Below are positions 1 through 11,636 of a DNA stretch of 64,000 nt, piece after piece. Position numbers and translations under genes: made by a program. This DNA comes from Gigaspora rosea. Taxonomy: Eukaryota > Glomeromycota > Glomeromycetes > Diversisporales > Gigasporaceae. Within the stretch, counting starts at the first letter, position 1. Every line of letters starts with the position of its first letter. The DNA is taken from positions 127,043 through 191,042 of the forward strand of contig QKWP01000777.1 in the NCBI GenBank assembly GCA_003550325.1, read 5' to 3'. Under the pieces are notes generated by a model, which was not told the DNA's origin, searched no databases, and worked only from the letters and a program-made list of their open reading frames with translations.

Positions 1-930
1 CTTGGAATTGATACTTAATGGAATCTACCAGATGATCTCTTAACGAATCTAAAATAAGAAGAGATTGTGGGTTTTCTAATTCACTATGCTCAGTTCGCAC
101 ATTATTAATCCAATAGTGTATTTCGTTTTCATTGCACTATTCTTTTTTGTTTATACAAATAATAACATTTTTAGGAAAGGTTTCACAAGAAATATTTTTT
201 AACTTAAAAATACACACTGCAGGAAGCTTTCATCCATCTGCAAGGCATCCCAGAATTATAGTAAAAGATGTTTTTTCATGATCAGTTGTTTGAATGCTAA
301 TGGTTTCGGCCCCACGTTTTTCAAGAGTTACAGAGTAAGGCATGTCAAATGATAAGGACGTTTCATCCATATTTCCAATATGTTGGATATCATAGTTGTA
401 TTAATGACATTTGAACAAAACAAAACTTAGAAATTGATTTTGTTGCTCAGATGCTGCGAAATTGTTGTGCGCCGATGATTTGATAGATCATTATGAAACA
501 AAAATCTATTCAACCAACTACTAGAAAATCTAAACTTATTAATATTAGGATATGAATCCTTTATTTCCTTGGTTTTAACTAATATTTTGGCCCTTGTAAC
601 AACCATGTTTCGGGTAACAGCCATCAGTTTTTTACAAAGTGCTTCAATCCATTCAGCTAGCCTTTCTTCTAAAAGTAGATACATAGCTGGTCAACCATGA
701 TTAAGTGTTAGAAGATAGGGTGCATTGTTAAAAGTTTTTGCTTCTTGCTTTGCTAGTCATGAACTTGCTTGCATTCGATATCAAACTTTCTTGTGGTTGC
801 TGCTATATTTTGAACATGTTCAAAATAATGAACAACCAGGAGTTTTTCACAAACACTTTAGCTACGATGCATTTTGATAGGAATATTGCAAGCCTTTTTT
901 GTAATACTTTTACTTCATGAACCCATTTTT
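1..930 (-). pseudogene. pogo/Tigger-type transposase, decayed and cut by the window edge
   Basis: Read on the minus strand, the parts appear in the expected order. A psq-like N-terminal helix-turn-helix remnant (containing IAATTRKFDIECKQVHD) lies around 740-880. A CENP-B-type helix-turn-helix (LAEWIEAL ... SSWLNRFLFHND) is an open stretch at 427-684. The start of the DDE domain lies at 1-375, with the first catalytic Asp in NMDETS (Met codon at 368-370) and the second in LLILDSLRDHL near the edge. This family cuts and pastes DNA with a DDE nuclease and binds its ends through the two HTH domains. The copy is dead: a frameshift separates the CENP-B part from the DDE part, and in-frame stops lie at 230-232 and 137-139, with further stops in the N-terminal part. 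The remainder lies outside the window. The family assignment is firm; the exact outer limit near 930 is approximate. Confidence 0.85.
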
Positions 931-1912
931 TTAATGTGTTGATAGGAACTTGTGTACTTATATAGGGAAATTATAGGGAGAATGTTGTACAATATATTTG
1001 TGTAAAAGTTTGATATTTTTTTTTAAAAAAAAAGTCCAAACCCAATTACTGAGCCGTTAAAATAAACTTTAGAGCTAACATCCTGTTCAAAATAATTGAG
1101 CAAACTTCTGTATATAAAAAAAAGACAGTTCAAATTATATAACACTTCAGAAATTTCATGTTTGCGACGATGAATTCAAAGAAAAAAAAAATCCAAGACA
1201 ACGAATTTAAAGGAAAAAAAATTTAATTCCAATTACCAAGCCATTAGGGTAAACTCTAGAGCTGATGTTCTGCTCAAGGTAATTGGGTTATCTTTGAATA
1301 TCATAGTTTAAGGGACAATTGAAAGAATAAAATGTTGTTTAAAAGAATGATTCAAAAAAAATAATACGGTACATTTCGCACTTTAATGCATTAAGCGAAA
1401 CATTTTTTTTTAAAAAAAAAGCAATTTATATGTAAATTTCTAACTTTAGAGGTAGCTTATATCATCAATCACATGAATACCATCATAGAAACCTAATTTA
1501 TTTGGTTATTACTAGTAGAGTTTTTTGGCGCATATGAATTATCTTAATATCGATAGATATTCAATCAACAATAAACACAACTTATGTACCCCTATTAATA
1601 CGGTATACCTCTGTATAGAAGTACTCTGAGTATATATTTGAGATATGGAAGTACCAGGGGTACACATGTCCGAATTTTACGGTAAACCCAATCCACAACT
1701 TGTTTAATTCAAATTCGATTTCTAACTAATGTACTAATCCCAGAGCTCAAATTTCTTGCTTTGCTAACACTTTTTTTATAAGATCCAAGACTTTTACATT
1801 TAGCAAATTTTAGAACTTATAATAAATCCAGATTTATACACAGCTGGCTTTGAATATATTCACATTTTGCATTTATGTAATAGGCGAACTAGATTTTGAA
1901 AAAACTTAATTG
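931..1912. other. AT-rich spacer with a degenerate direct repeat
   Basis: No coding signal on either strand. Two diverged copies of a roughly 75-bp segment (1030-1105 and 1215-1290, both running from a poly-A tract through an 'aattac..agcc' core to 'gtaattg/ataattg') lie about 185 bp apart. Poly-A and poly-T runs are frequent. No terminal repeats or target-site duplications were recognised. Confidence 0.5.
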
Positions 1913-2454
1913 TATTAAGTACTAGTTCGTGAGTGATCAACAGTAGCATTATAGTAGTATATAGTAAAATTTGGTAAAAATTTAATATAAATTTTTATAT
2001 TAATATATAATCTACAGCTACTACAAAGTAAAGTTAATTTTTACTAAGTTAACCTTCTTTTACTTTTAATAAAAGTTGTAGTGCTAGTTTTTATGAATTT
2101 AATAATAGTAAGTTTGTTAAAATTAACTTGGTTTTTTTTGAAATATTTTAGCTTTTTTCTTGTATTTGTATAAAATTTCTTTAAAAATTTAAAGAAATTT
2201 TATATAAATACAAAAAAGAAACTAAAATATTTTAAGAATTACCAAGTTAATTTTAACAAACTTACTATTATTAAATTCATAAAAACTAGTACTACAATTT
2301 TTATTAAAGGCAAAAAGAAGGTTAACTTAGTAAAAAAATAAACTTTACTTTGTAGCAGCTATAGAATATATATTAATATAAAAATTTATATTAAATTTTT
2401 ACCAAATTTTACTATGAAATTACTGTTACTTACTCGTGAACTGGTACTTAATAT
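1913..2454. mobile_element. Foldback (nearly full-length palindromic) MITE, family A
   Basis: The two halves are reverse complements almost end to end. The left arm begins ttaagtactagttcgtgag and the right arm ends ctcgtgaactggtacttaa. The centre is near 2187 in a short A/T stem. The arms are about 270 bp with a few mismatches and no coding potential. Inner arm sequence (agtaaaatttgg, a 'ctacaaagtaaagtt' block, 'ttaacaaacttactatt') recurs in the foldback element at 8889-9560, so they form a family. Such elements are non-autonomous and must rely on an unknown transposase. A clear target-site duplication was not found. Confidence 0.8.
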
Positions 2455-3114
2455 AGATCTCTGTATACAACAAGTATATAGTAAACCTACTGTAGAATGA
2501 TAATTTGCGGCTAAATTAACACATTTAAAATTCAAAGACGCCAACATAGTGTTTTTGTAAACTAATACTAAAAATAGCCTGTATGATGTTCTTGCAAAAT
2601 ATGTATAATATATTTTTTTTAATCCAAGCTTGTTACTAGTAAAGCACAAAAAATTTCATGTGATATTCCTAAAAAATGCACTAACTAATGTTTTTTCTAA
2701 AAATTATTATTAAAGAATCTGAAAAAATCAGTAAAAAGCTAAAAAAAACCCCTATGTACCAGGTGGGTGACATATAAAATAGCTTATCCAGATCCTAAAA
2801 TATACTAACAGCACAATGAAATCCATACTAATCTTCTTATACAGGACAACACAAAAACAACATATAGGATGCACTAACTAAAACTTGACACAAGACAACT
2901 TATAAGCAAAATCTATATTCACAAAAACATAAAAATGATAAAATCTAGGAAATAAAATTACTTGACAAAAACTTTAGTAACTACAAGTAAAAATTCTATG
3001 TTCACATTAACACTGGTAACAACAGTATATACAAACAACCCAAATGGTGATGTACCTATACAATGACCCAAACGACGAAAACTAAGTTCACAAGATAATC
3101 TAAAAGGTGATAAG
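2455..3114. other. AT-rich spacer, nothing recognised
   Basis: Short ORFs here lack codon structure or any motif I recognise. It is A-rich on the plus strand from about 2810 onward. No terminal repeats found. Confidence 0.5.
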
Positions 3115-3615
3115 AGGGCATCCATAAATAACATTATGTACCCCTCATAGTAGCACTGAACCCCCCTTTACTATATAAAAAATTTTTCAAAATCCATATG
3201 TTTATATATAAAATTTACAAAAACTTGAATATATTGTGACACAGTACTCTGATTTGGATAATTTAGGTACCATTCGATTCATCTCAGTGAGACGAATTCA
3301 ATGATACCAAAATCATTTCATTTGGATTACTGGATCAATAGTTATTCACAAAAAACTATTGATTTTTTAGTAATTTTATAAGAAAACATAATAACCAATA
3401 GTATTTGGCCAATAAAATTTGATCCCATTTACTCCTCTCACCAAAACGAATCGAATGGTGCCAAAATCATTAAATTTGGACCACTGGTTCAATTTTTAGC
3501 CAATTTTTTCTAAAAAAATTACGTTATATTTTTTTGACCCCCCCTACTTATTGAGAAAAATGTTATCGTTCATCCAACCCCCTCTCTTGTATAACGTTAT
3601 TTATGGATGCCCCCT
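3115..3615. mobile_element. Small TIR element (MITE) with a second inverted pair nested inside
   Basis: The outer ends are inverted copies: agggcatccataaataac at the left and gttatttatggatgccccct at the right. Inside lies a second inverted pair, ggtaccattcgattc at 3266-3280 and gaatcgaatggtgcc at 3448-3462, so a smaller palindromic element or nested insertion sits within. There is no coding capacity. I could not define a convincing target-site duplication, so the superfamily is left open. Confidence 0.6.
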
Positions 3616-4394
3616 AACACCTAAAGCAATGAGTTTATACCAAGGCTCCAATAACACAACAACTATAAAACTGGTGATAATGATACATTCATAAGCACCT
3701 AAGATAAGAAAACTTAGCTAACAAAAAAAAAAAATCAACAATAATAATTATTGTTTATATATCCCGTGATTGTTATATTACACAGAAGTGCAGGTATAAA
3801 AAATTTTCATATACCCTTAGGGTACATAAATATTAATTCAAAAAATTTTATCACAATTAATTAGATATTAATTAAGATATCTTGTTTAAAATTTTAAAAA
3901 TAATTTGTTATAGCTTATACTTTGAAAAATATTTTCAACTTTGAGCAAAAATATCTATACAACTACCTAACCAAATTTAATAAAAATTTTTTATTTGAAT
4001 TCTATAATAGATCTATAGAAAAAAAATTGATTAGGTAGTTTGTTAAGATAACTTTGTTTAAATTTTTAAAAATATAGTGTATCTATTTTAATAGATATTA
4101 TAATTTTTCTTTTTGGTTAAATTCAATAAAAAATTTTTTTAAATGAAAATATCTTGACAACCACCTGAACAATTTCGTAAAAATTTTTTATTTGAATTCT
4201 ACAAATCCATAAAATTTAAATAAAATTTTAATAAATTGATTTTTTGGGACCAAATATAAATAATTAATCCAAAATTTCTTATCATATTATGTAACAAAAA
4301 GTAATATATATAGAATAGTGTAATTTTGTATCTTGAGTGGGTTATCTGATAGATGATGAATTTCTTTCTTTAGAACAAAATTTTTTATCAATTC
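3616..4394. other. AT-rich spacer, nothing recognised
   Basis: Long stretches of A/T with internal near-repeats ('aattcaataaaaaattttt'-like blocks around 3970-4200). No ORF with coding character and no terminal repeats. Confidence 0.5.
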
Positions 4395-4559
4395 GCACTG
4401 ACCAAAGTACCCCTTTTCAATACCCCCATTGCAAAATACCCGGTGCAAAGCACGAGATCTCTATAGGTATTAGACTGCTCCGCTACCTATAATATACCCG
4501 GGTCTTTTAAGTTCCTTTGACGGGTATTTTGTATTAGACCCGGGTCTTTTGGTCAGTGC
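4395..4559. mobile_element. Compact TIR element in the promoter of the C2H2-finger gene
   Basis: The left end gcactgaccaaagtacccc is mirrored by the right end ggtcttttggtcagtgc. A second inverted block pairs 'caaaatacccg' with 'cgggtattttg'. The motif acccgggtctttt occurs twice (about 4496 and 4537). It lies 131 bp upstream of the ATG at 4690. It is richer in G+C than its surroundings. Read as a MITE of about 165 bp; whether it now acts as a promoter element is unknown. Confidence 0.55.
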
Positions 4560-4689
4560 ACTACGGTAACCCGTCACATTATCTCTTCCTAAAAGTCAAA
4601 TATTGAATATTATTTGCCAAACTTAATGATGCATTTCTTCAAAAAAACAACGTATTTAAAGACAATGTAGCTTTTTCTTAGTAAAGTCT

Positions 4690-5730
4690 ATGTTGTGTAA
4701 CGCAGCGTTTATAAACCAATCAAATCGAAGGTCCGCCATGCTGAAGCAATCAGATAAAGCAAAGGGTGAACAACAAAATGCAGAAAAAAATCGAAATATG
4801 GCTGAGGCAGTTGAATATGCAGCATCGAGTCCTGCAATAATAGATGAAATTACTACAGAAGAGAGCATAAAGAATTGTGTGGGATATAAAGCTGATGCTA
4901 ACGAGACTAGTCTCGTCGTATGCACCTGGAAAGGGTGTAATAGGTACTTTACTAAGATGGACAAATTTATAAACCATCGCAGTCGTGATCATGGCACAAC
5001 GGACATAGCAACAGAAATTTGGATGTTTGGCAATATGAACAAAAGTGAAATTTCAAACAATACAACAAAGACGTCAGAAGGTGTTACCTCACCTATCATA
5101 TCGAAGGCTTCTGCGCAATCGCTAGTCAATTCTTCGACAAAAACTGAAAAAACTGAGCTGGAAAATTCAAACATGCCAGATATTCCTGTTCGAATGACAA
5201 CAGTTACTAGTTTTCCAAAACCTCAGAAGCCAACTAAGGACCAACAAGAATTTCAAAATTCTACAGATACATCTTCACTTTCAAACAAACGTCCCCGTGA
5301 TCCATCTCAAACTGAAGAGCTTAAGATCAGTAATAAAAGAAGAGAAACGACGCAGACACTTCCACAGTTTCCTGGACATAATAATAATGAAATACGTCAA
5401 CCACAAAGGCAGAGACGATATCCAATAGATGAAGAACAATTAATTGGACCTGATGGACGTATAAGATACCCGCCACGAGGAAATCGAAGCCAAAATGCTA
5501 GTCCGATGTATGGTATACCATATGATACTGGAGATCCTCGTTACTATAATCCCATGCAAATACATCCTATGAGCTTTGGACTCTCTCCTTATAGCGATTT
5601 GTCACAGCCGCCTCCGCGTTATGATTATGGTGATATGTCATATGGTCAATTTTATGGTGGTGGGAATCGAAGATTTTTAAATAGCCCCCCGCCACCGCAA
5701 CCACCTCCTCCTCAGCGACGATCAAGATAG
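4690..5730 (+). CDS. C2H2-type zinc finger protein with a disordered Pro/Arg/Tyr-rich tail
   Basis: Intron-less ORF of 346 codons with host-like codon use and no decay. One C2H2 finger of the form C-x4-C-x12-H-x4-H is present at about residues 78-101 (CTWKGCNRYFTKMDKFINH...). The middle is Ser/Thr/Lys-rich and low complexity, with basic patches (NKRPRD, SNKRR) that could be nuclear localisation signals. The C-terminal third is rich in Arg, Tyr, Gly and Pro and ends in two poly-proline runs followed by RRSR. An upstream in-frame stop limits the start; ATGs at 4690, 4738 and 4798 are all possible, and the later ones would remove only sequence without domains. A single finger plus an RG/PY-rich tail is compatible with an RNA- or DNA-associated nuclear protein, but I do not recognise an ortholog and assign no function. 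A palindromic element lies directly upstream. Confidence 0.8.
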   Translation: MLCNAAFINQSNRRSAMLKQSDKAKGEQQNAEKNRNMAEAVEYAASSPAIIDEITTEESIKNCVGYKADANETSLVVCTWKGCNRYFTKMDKFINHRSRDHGTTDIATEIWMFGNMNKSEISNNTTKTSEGVTSPIISKASAQSLVNSSTKTEKTELENSNMPDIPVRMTTVTSFPKPQKPTKDQQEFQNSTDTSSLSNKRPRDPSQTEELKISNKRRETTQTLPQFPGHNNNEIRQPQRQRRYPIDEEQLIGPDGRIRYPPRGNRSQNASPMYGIPYDTGDPRYYNPMQIHPMSFGLSPYSDLSQPPPRYDYGDMSYGQFYGGGNRRFLNSPPPPQPPPPQRRSR

Positions 5731-5909
5731 TTTAATCAAATATATGGATAATATGATTCAATTCTAGGTAGCATTTGAAATATGCTGGAGTGGGATTGGT
5801 ATAATTTTTTGGCATTTGAAGCGATCCATCAAATGTCTTTTTAAAGATATAGTGCAGCTTTATTGTATTTTAAAGACTTTCAAAGACTCTTTAAAAAATA
5901 TTTGACACA

Positions 5910-6097
5910 CCGTATTTTGCCAATTAAAAGCAATCCCTGAATAAAAGCAACTCCCTGATTTTGAATCATTTGCTCATAAATCTATAAATAACTTTTGCGG
6001 AAAATATTATGTTTTATTAATACAAATACAACAACCCCTTCTTTCTAAAATCCAAAATTTTCTTTTTTTTTTGTTGCTTTTATTTGGTAACATACGG
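5910..6097. mobile_element. MITE with CCGTA termini
   Basis: Inverted ends: ccgtattttgccaattaaaa at the left and ttttatttggtaacatacgg at the right, with 'aaaagcaa/ttgctttt' continuing the pairing. It is flanked on the right by TA; the left flank reads CA, so a TA duplication is only half preserved. It lies 180 bp downstream of the zinc-finger gene stop. The CCGTAT start is shared with the TA-flanked MITEs at 13505, 24454 and 41030. Confidence 0.6.
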
Positions 6098-6360
6098 TAA
6101 TTGGAATTAGGGTTTTGTAAGATATTGAAATAGTGCGCCTTGAATATTTGTCACGTGACAGAGTCAGGTAATATTACTAGGCATAGGATATTTGGGGTTC
6201 AAAATGTTGTAAATATTGGGCATACCTAAATTTTACATGTAAATTTGTAAAAATTTTTAATTTGATTTAATTTAAAATAAACTTTAAATATATAGTATGT
6301 TGAACTGTATATATATTATAGCATTATATATACTATATACTATATATCCTTTAATTTGTT

Positions 6361-6984
6361 ATGCAGGCATATTTGCCTGCAAAAATTTTAAAATTTTAAA
6401 TTTTTTAAATAAAACCTTAAATATTAATTTTAGCTATATACTTTCTAAGTAAAAAATATAATATTAGTTCTGTTTTATCAACTTTATTATAAATTTTTTT
6501 TAAAATTATTAAAAAACTTTGGTGTAATAAAAGTTTAAAGTTTTTGTTTTGGAACTTTTACTATAGAATTTTTTCTTTAGGTTTTCTCAAATTTTATATA
6601 TTCCTGTCTATAAAAAAAATTTTCACTTCTAATACAAGTCCTAATTTTTACAAGTAAATCATATAAAGTCAAATAATGAAAGTTGTCATCCTTTATATAA
6701 ACTACAATATTGTATTAGAAACTATATTTTTAAAACCAATATTTAAAGAATTCGCCAAGATATTGTAAAATATTTTTTTGGTTAAAAAATTTCTTTAAAA
6801 TTTAATATTTTCAGCTTATAAGCAACATAAACTTTTTGTCTTATAATATAAGTTTAAATAATTCAAAAATATAATCCTTGTTCTTAAATATTATAATACC
6901 AAATTTTATTTAAATATATTAAATAATTAAAAAACTAGATAAGAGGTATATTTATAGTAATTATACAGGCAAATTTGCCTGCGA
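6361..6984. repeat. AT-rich segment bounded by two 16-18 bp palindromes
   Basis: Near-identical palindromes gcaggcatatttgcctgc (6363-6380) and caggcaaatttgcctg (6966-6981) bound about 600 bp of A/T-rich non-coding DNA. Because each end is itself a palindrome, the two ends are also inverted copies of each other. This may be a MITE whose termini fold on themselves, or two unrelated copies of one site. No clear target-site duplication. Confidence 0.45.
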
Positions 6985-7158
6985 ACCTCTACAAAGTAAG
7001 GGATAATAATTTTTTTTTTAAAAATAAGGCTTTGCTTTTATTTTTATTAATAATTTGTGTAAAATTTCTTATAGGGTTCTTATATTACAAAGTAATATTA
7101 ATACAAATTACTATATATACAAGAATTATATCTAAGGTAGTACAGTAACATTATAATA

Positions 7159-8336
7159 ATTTTTTTTTTAACTGGCGATTCTGCTTTTATTATAGGAGGT
7201 CATAAAAATTTACATTATCTCAGTTACAGTAAGTTGTTATGCTACATTACAATTTTCCGGCTGCTAATTAAAATCCTCCCATATTAATAAAAACTCACTC
7301 AATACCAAAGTACCCAGGTGCGCCCTGCTGTGATAACTAGTTCTTTTCATGCAGAGGCCCACAACTCATTGCAAGTTATCCCTGTACTTACTGAATGGCT
7401 GCTGTTAGCCTTGTCAAGACCGCCTTTTTCTTTAAATCCTTCTTATCTAGCTTCAATGGTGGAATGATTACTCAAAATCCATCACAAAAAAAGAAAATGA
7501 AAATTAAAATTGAAATCTAAAGGAAAGTATAAAAGGTGGCGACTACTAAACCTAAACAAGATACCAAATAAAAACAAATAAAAAAAATGGAAACAAGATG
7601 AGAAAAACAAAGAAAAGACTAATCTCGACAAATATAAAATGAAATATATAATCTATAAAAATTATATAATACTGTATGAACAGTCTATTCAAGTATTATA
7701 TGTCAATGTTAAACAGAAAGAAAGAAAGAAAAACAGAAATAGTAAAGTCCGCCTTGTAGCATAGTTTGTAAGAAATTTCTGCAAACGGTCCAAAACATCC
7801 CTGACACATCATTTACTGTTTATATCGCAGCTAATGATCACTTGTAATGTCGACTCCAAATAGGTAAGCGTTCCTAATTTGGAAGGAGTAAACACTGCCA
7901 ATCTTTTGGAGAGGGTAAGCCAAAATGCCCACTTTGTTGAAATTTCGAAAATACCAAAGGAGCAAAAGGGAGTACACCAAGTTGTAAAGACTTGAAAGAG
8001 TTATGCTATACAGAATATAATATTTAACCAAGTACTTTTGTATGTTTCCATATCCAAAAACCTTAACAAAACTAGCTACTACTTTTCACTTGGTAATTTT
8101 CCAGACTTCTGCCGAGAGGCCTCGCTTAGGTGAATCCTCTTTTTCAACTCTATTTCAGTAACAACCACTTTTGGTTCCATTGAAACCAAACACTTAGTGA
8201 ATAGCCTTGAGCCCCAGCTGCTAAATGTGGAGTTTTGTTGCATGTTATATATAATAACTGTATAGTTTTCGTAAGTCAGCTTTTTTGAAAAATTTGGTGT
8301 GAGGGATCGTTAAAGATCAATATAAAAAACAATTCT
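7159..8336 (-). mobile_element. Non-coding retroposon with poly-A tail and 15-bp target-site duplication
   Basis: On the minus strand the element ends in 'cgccagtt' plus a poly-A run (the T-run at 7159-7170). It is flanked by the direct repeat agtaacattataata (7144-7158 and 8337-8351), diagnostic of target-primed reverse transcription. The 1.18-kb body has no long ORF. A clearly related copy lies at about 56770-57845 in the same orientation (shared 'cttttggag-gggta-gccaaa' and 'aacctaaac-a-ataccaaa' blocks). I see no tRNA-like A/B boxes, so the promoter type is unknown. It could be a SINE-like element or a deleted LINE. Confidence 0.75.
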
Positions 8337-8388
8337 AGTAACATTATAATATATTTGTAATATTAAATAAATAATTAGTATAAAAAAT

Positions 8389-8874
8389 TAGACCTGCGGG
8401 TCGATAGCATAGCGGTTATGCATCCAGGTTGCAAATCGAAAGTTGCCAGTTCAAATCCTCTCAGAGGCGAAAATGAATAAGCCAGCAGGTTAGAAAACTG
8501 ATCGATCGATAGACTTAATTGGGCAGCTGCCGTTATCAAATCTGTGGCAGTGAAGTGAAACGAGTTAGAACCCAATTTGGATTAACCGAAGTCATGAGAT
8601 ATAATGTGAGGCCTAAGTCTGATATTCATGATACTACATGAACTCATGGCACAAGTCCGGCTAAGAGGTTAAAATCCTCTGATTGTACTTAACCTGACTA
8701 TTCCGGTAGTTGGTGCAGGGCACCGTCGCTAGGGCCAATAAGGTAATCGGTGAATAATGCCGATCTTAGTTGTACTCTCTCCGGAGAAGTCCCCTGCATA
8801 TGGTGATGTCGGAAATCTGATAAAGCGGTAGTAGGTGCATAGATGTGGTATGAGGTGTTCCGAAAGAAAAAAAA
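8389..8874 (+). mobile_element. tRNA-derived SINE with intact 14-bp target-site duplication
   Basis: The head resembles a tRNA gene: A box tagcatagcgg at 8405-8415 and B box gttcaaatcc at 8449-8458, the internal RNA polymerase III promoter. A roughly 400-bp unrelated body follows and ends in an A-run. Perfect direct repeats attagtataaaaaa flank it (8374-8387 and 8875-8888). It inserted immediately against the left end of the foldback element that starts at 8889. The ORFs in the body are short and incidental. Confidence 0.88.
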
Positions 8875-8888
8875 ATTAGTATAAAAAA

Positions 8889-9560
8889 GTTTAAGTAGTA
8901 ATCCGCATAAGATCAGCAGTATGATCATAGTAAAATTTGGGGCAAATCTTATATATAGAGTGGAATCTGTAGCTACCTCAAAGTAAAGTTATTTTTTTAC
9001 TAAGTAAACCTTTCTTGCAGCTCTAATAAAAGTTGTAGAGCTCATTTTTGTGATTCTTATAATAGTAAGATTAGTAAAATTGGCCTAGTAGTTCTTGAGA
9101 TATTTTAACTTTTAGGGCAGTGTCATTAATCACCTAATTATTTTTTATCAGAGGCCTATCCCCCCTCACTTTTTCTTAATATATAAATAGTCAGGTTCTT
9201 ATATATAATTTTAACTTTTTTTACCCCTCTCCCCCTCTAAAAAATCACCTGATTTTTGTTACTCCCCTTATCCTTTTACATATATAAAAAATTGCAAAAG
9301 AAATTTTATATATATAACAAAACAAAAGTTAAGATATCTCAAAAACTACCTGACCAATTTTACCAATCTTACTACCATTAGAATCATAAAAATGTGCTTT
9401 ACAACTTTAGTTAAAGCTTAAAGAAAGATTAATTTAGTAAAAAAATAACTTTACTTTGAGGCAGCTACAGATTCCACTTTATTAATAATAGCATATAAGA
9501 CTTAACCCCAGATTTTATTATGATTATACTGCTGATCTTATATGGATTACTACTTAATAT
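8889..9560. mobile_element. Foldback element, family A, with unpaired centre
   Basis: The left arm (ttaagtagtaatccgcataa...) and right arm (...tatggattactacttaa) are inverted copies of about 220-240 bp with scattered differences. The middle, about 9117-9300, contains pyrimidine-rich blocks ('cccccctcac', 'cccctctccccctc') that pair less well. Arm sequence matches the foldback at 1913-2454 (for example agtaaaatttgg and the 'aaagtaaagtta' block). Non-coding. Confidence 0.75.
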
Positions 9561-9672
9561 GTTTATAAGCTTTATCTGGGTTAAAAAAATATAAAATAGC
9601 TTGGTTGCTAGATTCTTACTAACAAATTTTATAAAGGCTAATTAATTAAAAGATAATATTTAAATATATATA

Positions 9673-11636
9673 ATAGTCATAGAACATGTTCTCTTAAAAT
9701 AGCCTTGAAATAAGTTTATAATAAAAATTATAATAAAAATGTATAAATTTACTATAAACTTTGGGCTAAAGATTCTTTTTGGCTTAACTAATTAACTTGA
9801 AATTAATTTTACAAACTTATAGAACAAGAAAAGAAAAAAATTTTGAGCTTAGAAACTGTATCAAAATTTTGTTAATTTTGTTCTATTTCAAAATATAACT
9901 TCATCAAAAACAAATTTACAAATTTTAAATTAGCAATTATATATAAAATCATGCTTTGAACAACTTTACTTAGGCGACAAAAGTAGATTACCTTGTAAGA
10001 AAAATGGGTTAGCTATATGCTAAAGTTAAAAATTTTTTGGTTTGCAATATAAAATTTAAAATACATTTTCTCAAACCTTTTATAAATGAAAAATGAGATT
10101 AAAGTTAGAAAAAAAATTTTTTTCTTTAACTAACACATTTTTCACTTTTAAAAGATCAAAAAAAATGCATTTTAGCTTTAGTATAAGTAGAATTATATGC
10201 TGAACAAGTTTATTTAAAGGCCCAAAGCAGGTTTGGGTTATTTTGACAAAAAAAAAGGTTTTTATAGGATCCTGAAATATATATAGATAGGTCAGATTTA
10301 TTATAAAATTATCAAAAATAAAAAGATTTGTAGAAAAAACTTATTTTTGTTTTTGACAAAGTTATATTTTAAAATAGTACAAAATCAAAATTGTTATAAT
10401 CAACACTCTTTCTAATGAACACTCAAACCAACAATTACCAAACGGATCTGCAACCAAGTGTTTAGTTAGTACAGGAAATAATATACAAAACTTTTTTTGT
10501 AGCAACTAGGACTAGTAGTTTTAAGCTTGGAGAACTGAAATAAAGTTGAAAAAAAACTCTTTTTGAATTTTTGGCTCACTAGTAAAAGTTTACAGAACTA
10601 TTGAACAAGTAGTTGGTGAATACCAGAAGTATATATCAAGAACTTGTAAAAGCATTAGTAAAAGCAAGCTTTTGGTTTTCTGTACTATTCTATATTTTGC
10701 AAACTTCTACACTCTCTTTATGTTAGTTTTTCAGCTTTCCATACGGTTTTTTGCAAATTTTTTACAGAATTTCGGCGTACTCTCTCCAAAAGATCAACAT
10801 TGTTTACCTATTTCAAAATAGAAACTAAGTCATGAGAAGTCATGAAAGATCGCAATAATTAATAGATATCTATGGAGAGGCCTTCTAAAAAAGTTTTGAT
10901 TGGTATATCTCAACCTCTTAGTATAGTTGTTTTTTTCTTATAGTTTTTACTTGGATGCAGTACCAAGATTATAATTAATACTGTATAATTTTTATAAGCA
11001 TAGTATAGGCTTTGATTATACTATTATCTAGATTTGTTTTTCTTTTTTCTTTTGTTTTTTCTTTTTGTTATTTTCTTTTCTTTTGTTTTTTTTTTGTTTT
11101 TTTTTACCTCTTTTTGAATTTATTTTTCTATTGTATCTGTTTTTCTTTCCTTTTTTTTTTATATCCTTTGTAAAAAAGGAAAAATTTAAAGAAAAGACCA
11201 TTTTGATATAGCATGCAATGCTAGTGTCAGTGATAGTTGGATATACATTGTACTAAAGTTCAAGCAAGTTCGAGCTCCAATTTGAGATAAAAGATTGTTA
11301 CAGCAAATCAATTTGGGTATTTAGTACTTGAATAGTTTCTTTTTTATAGAACTTTGTAAATAATTATTGGCAGCAACGATTATCTTTTCTCATTAATAAA
11401 AAGAAGCAAGATCACTAAATTAAAAAAAATGAAATAGTACAAAATTAACAAAATTTTAATACAGTTTTTAAGCTCAAATTTTTTTTCTTTTCTTGTTCTA
11501 TATGTTTGTAAAATTTAATTTTAAGTTAATTAGTTAAACTGAGAAGAATCTTTAACCCAAAGTTTATAGTAAATTTATATGTTCTTATTATAATTTTTAT
11601 TATAAACTTATTTCAAAAGAACATGTTCTATGACTG
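9673..11636. mobile_element. Long foldback element (about 2 kb) containing a smaller palindrome
   Basis: The outer arms of about 215 bp are inverted copies: left tagtcatagaacatgttct (from 9673) and right agaacatgttctatgact (to 11636), continuing through 'taagtttataataaaaattataa' and 'gaacaagaaaagaaaaaaa' blocks. Pairing stops near 9890 and 11430. Just inside the left arm, 9889-10378 is itself palindromic (centre near 10112, ends 'aaaatataacttcatc' and 'gacaaagttatattttaaaa'), so it is probably a nested insertion. The remainder, 10380-11430, is unpaired A/T-rich DNA with no ORF of coding character. Confidence 0.65.
11033..11165. repeat. T-rich low-complexity tract
   Basis: About 130 bp of T with interspersed C and G on the plus strand. 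A simple-sequence tract inside the long foldback element; no further meaning can be read. Confidence 0.8.

Noticed and set aside
4656-5174. Antisense ORFs of 61-102 codons
   Set aside because: Shadows of the C2H2-finger gene, whose codon use and finger motif support the plus strand.
8392-8470. A functional tRNA gene
   Set aside because: A and B boxes are present, but the acceptor stem does not pair and the unit continues into a 400-bp body with tail and TSD, so it is a SINE.
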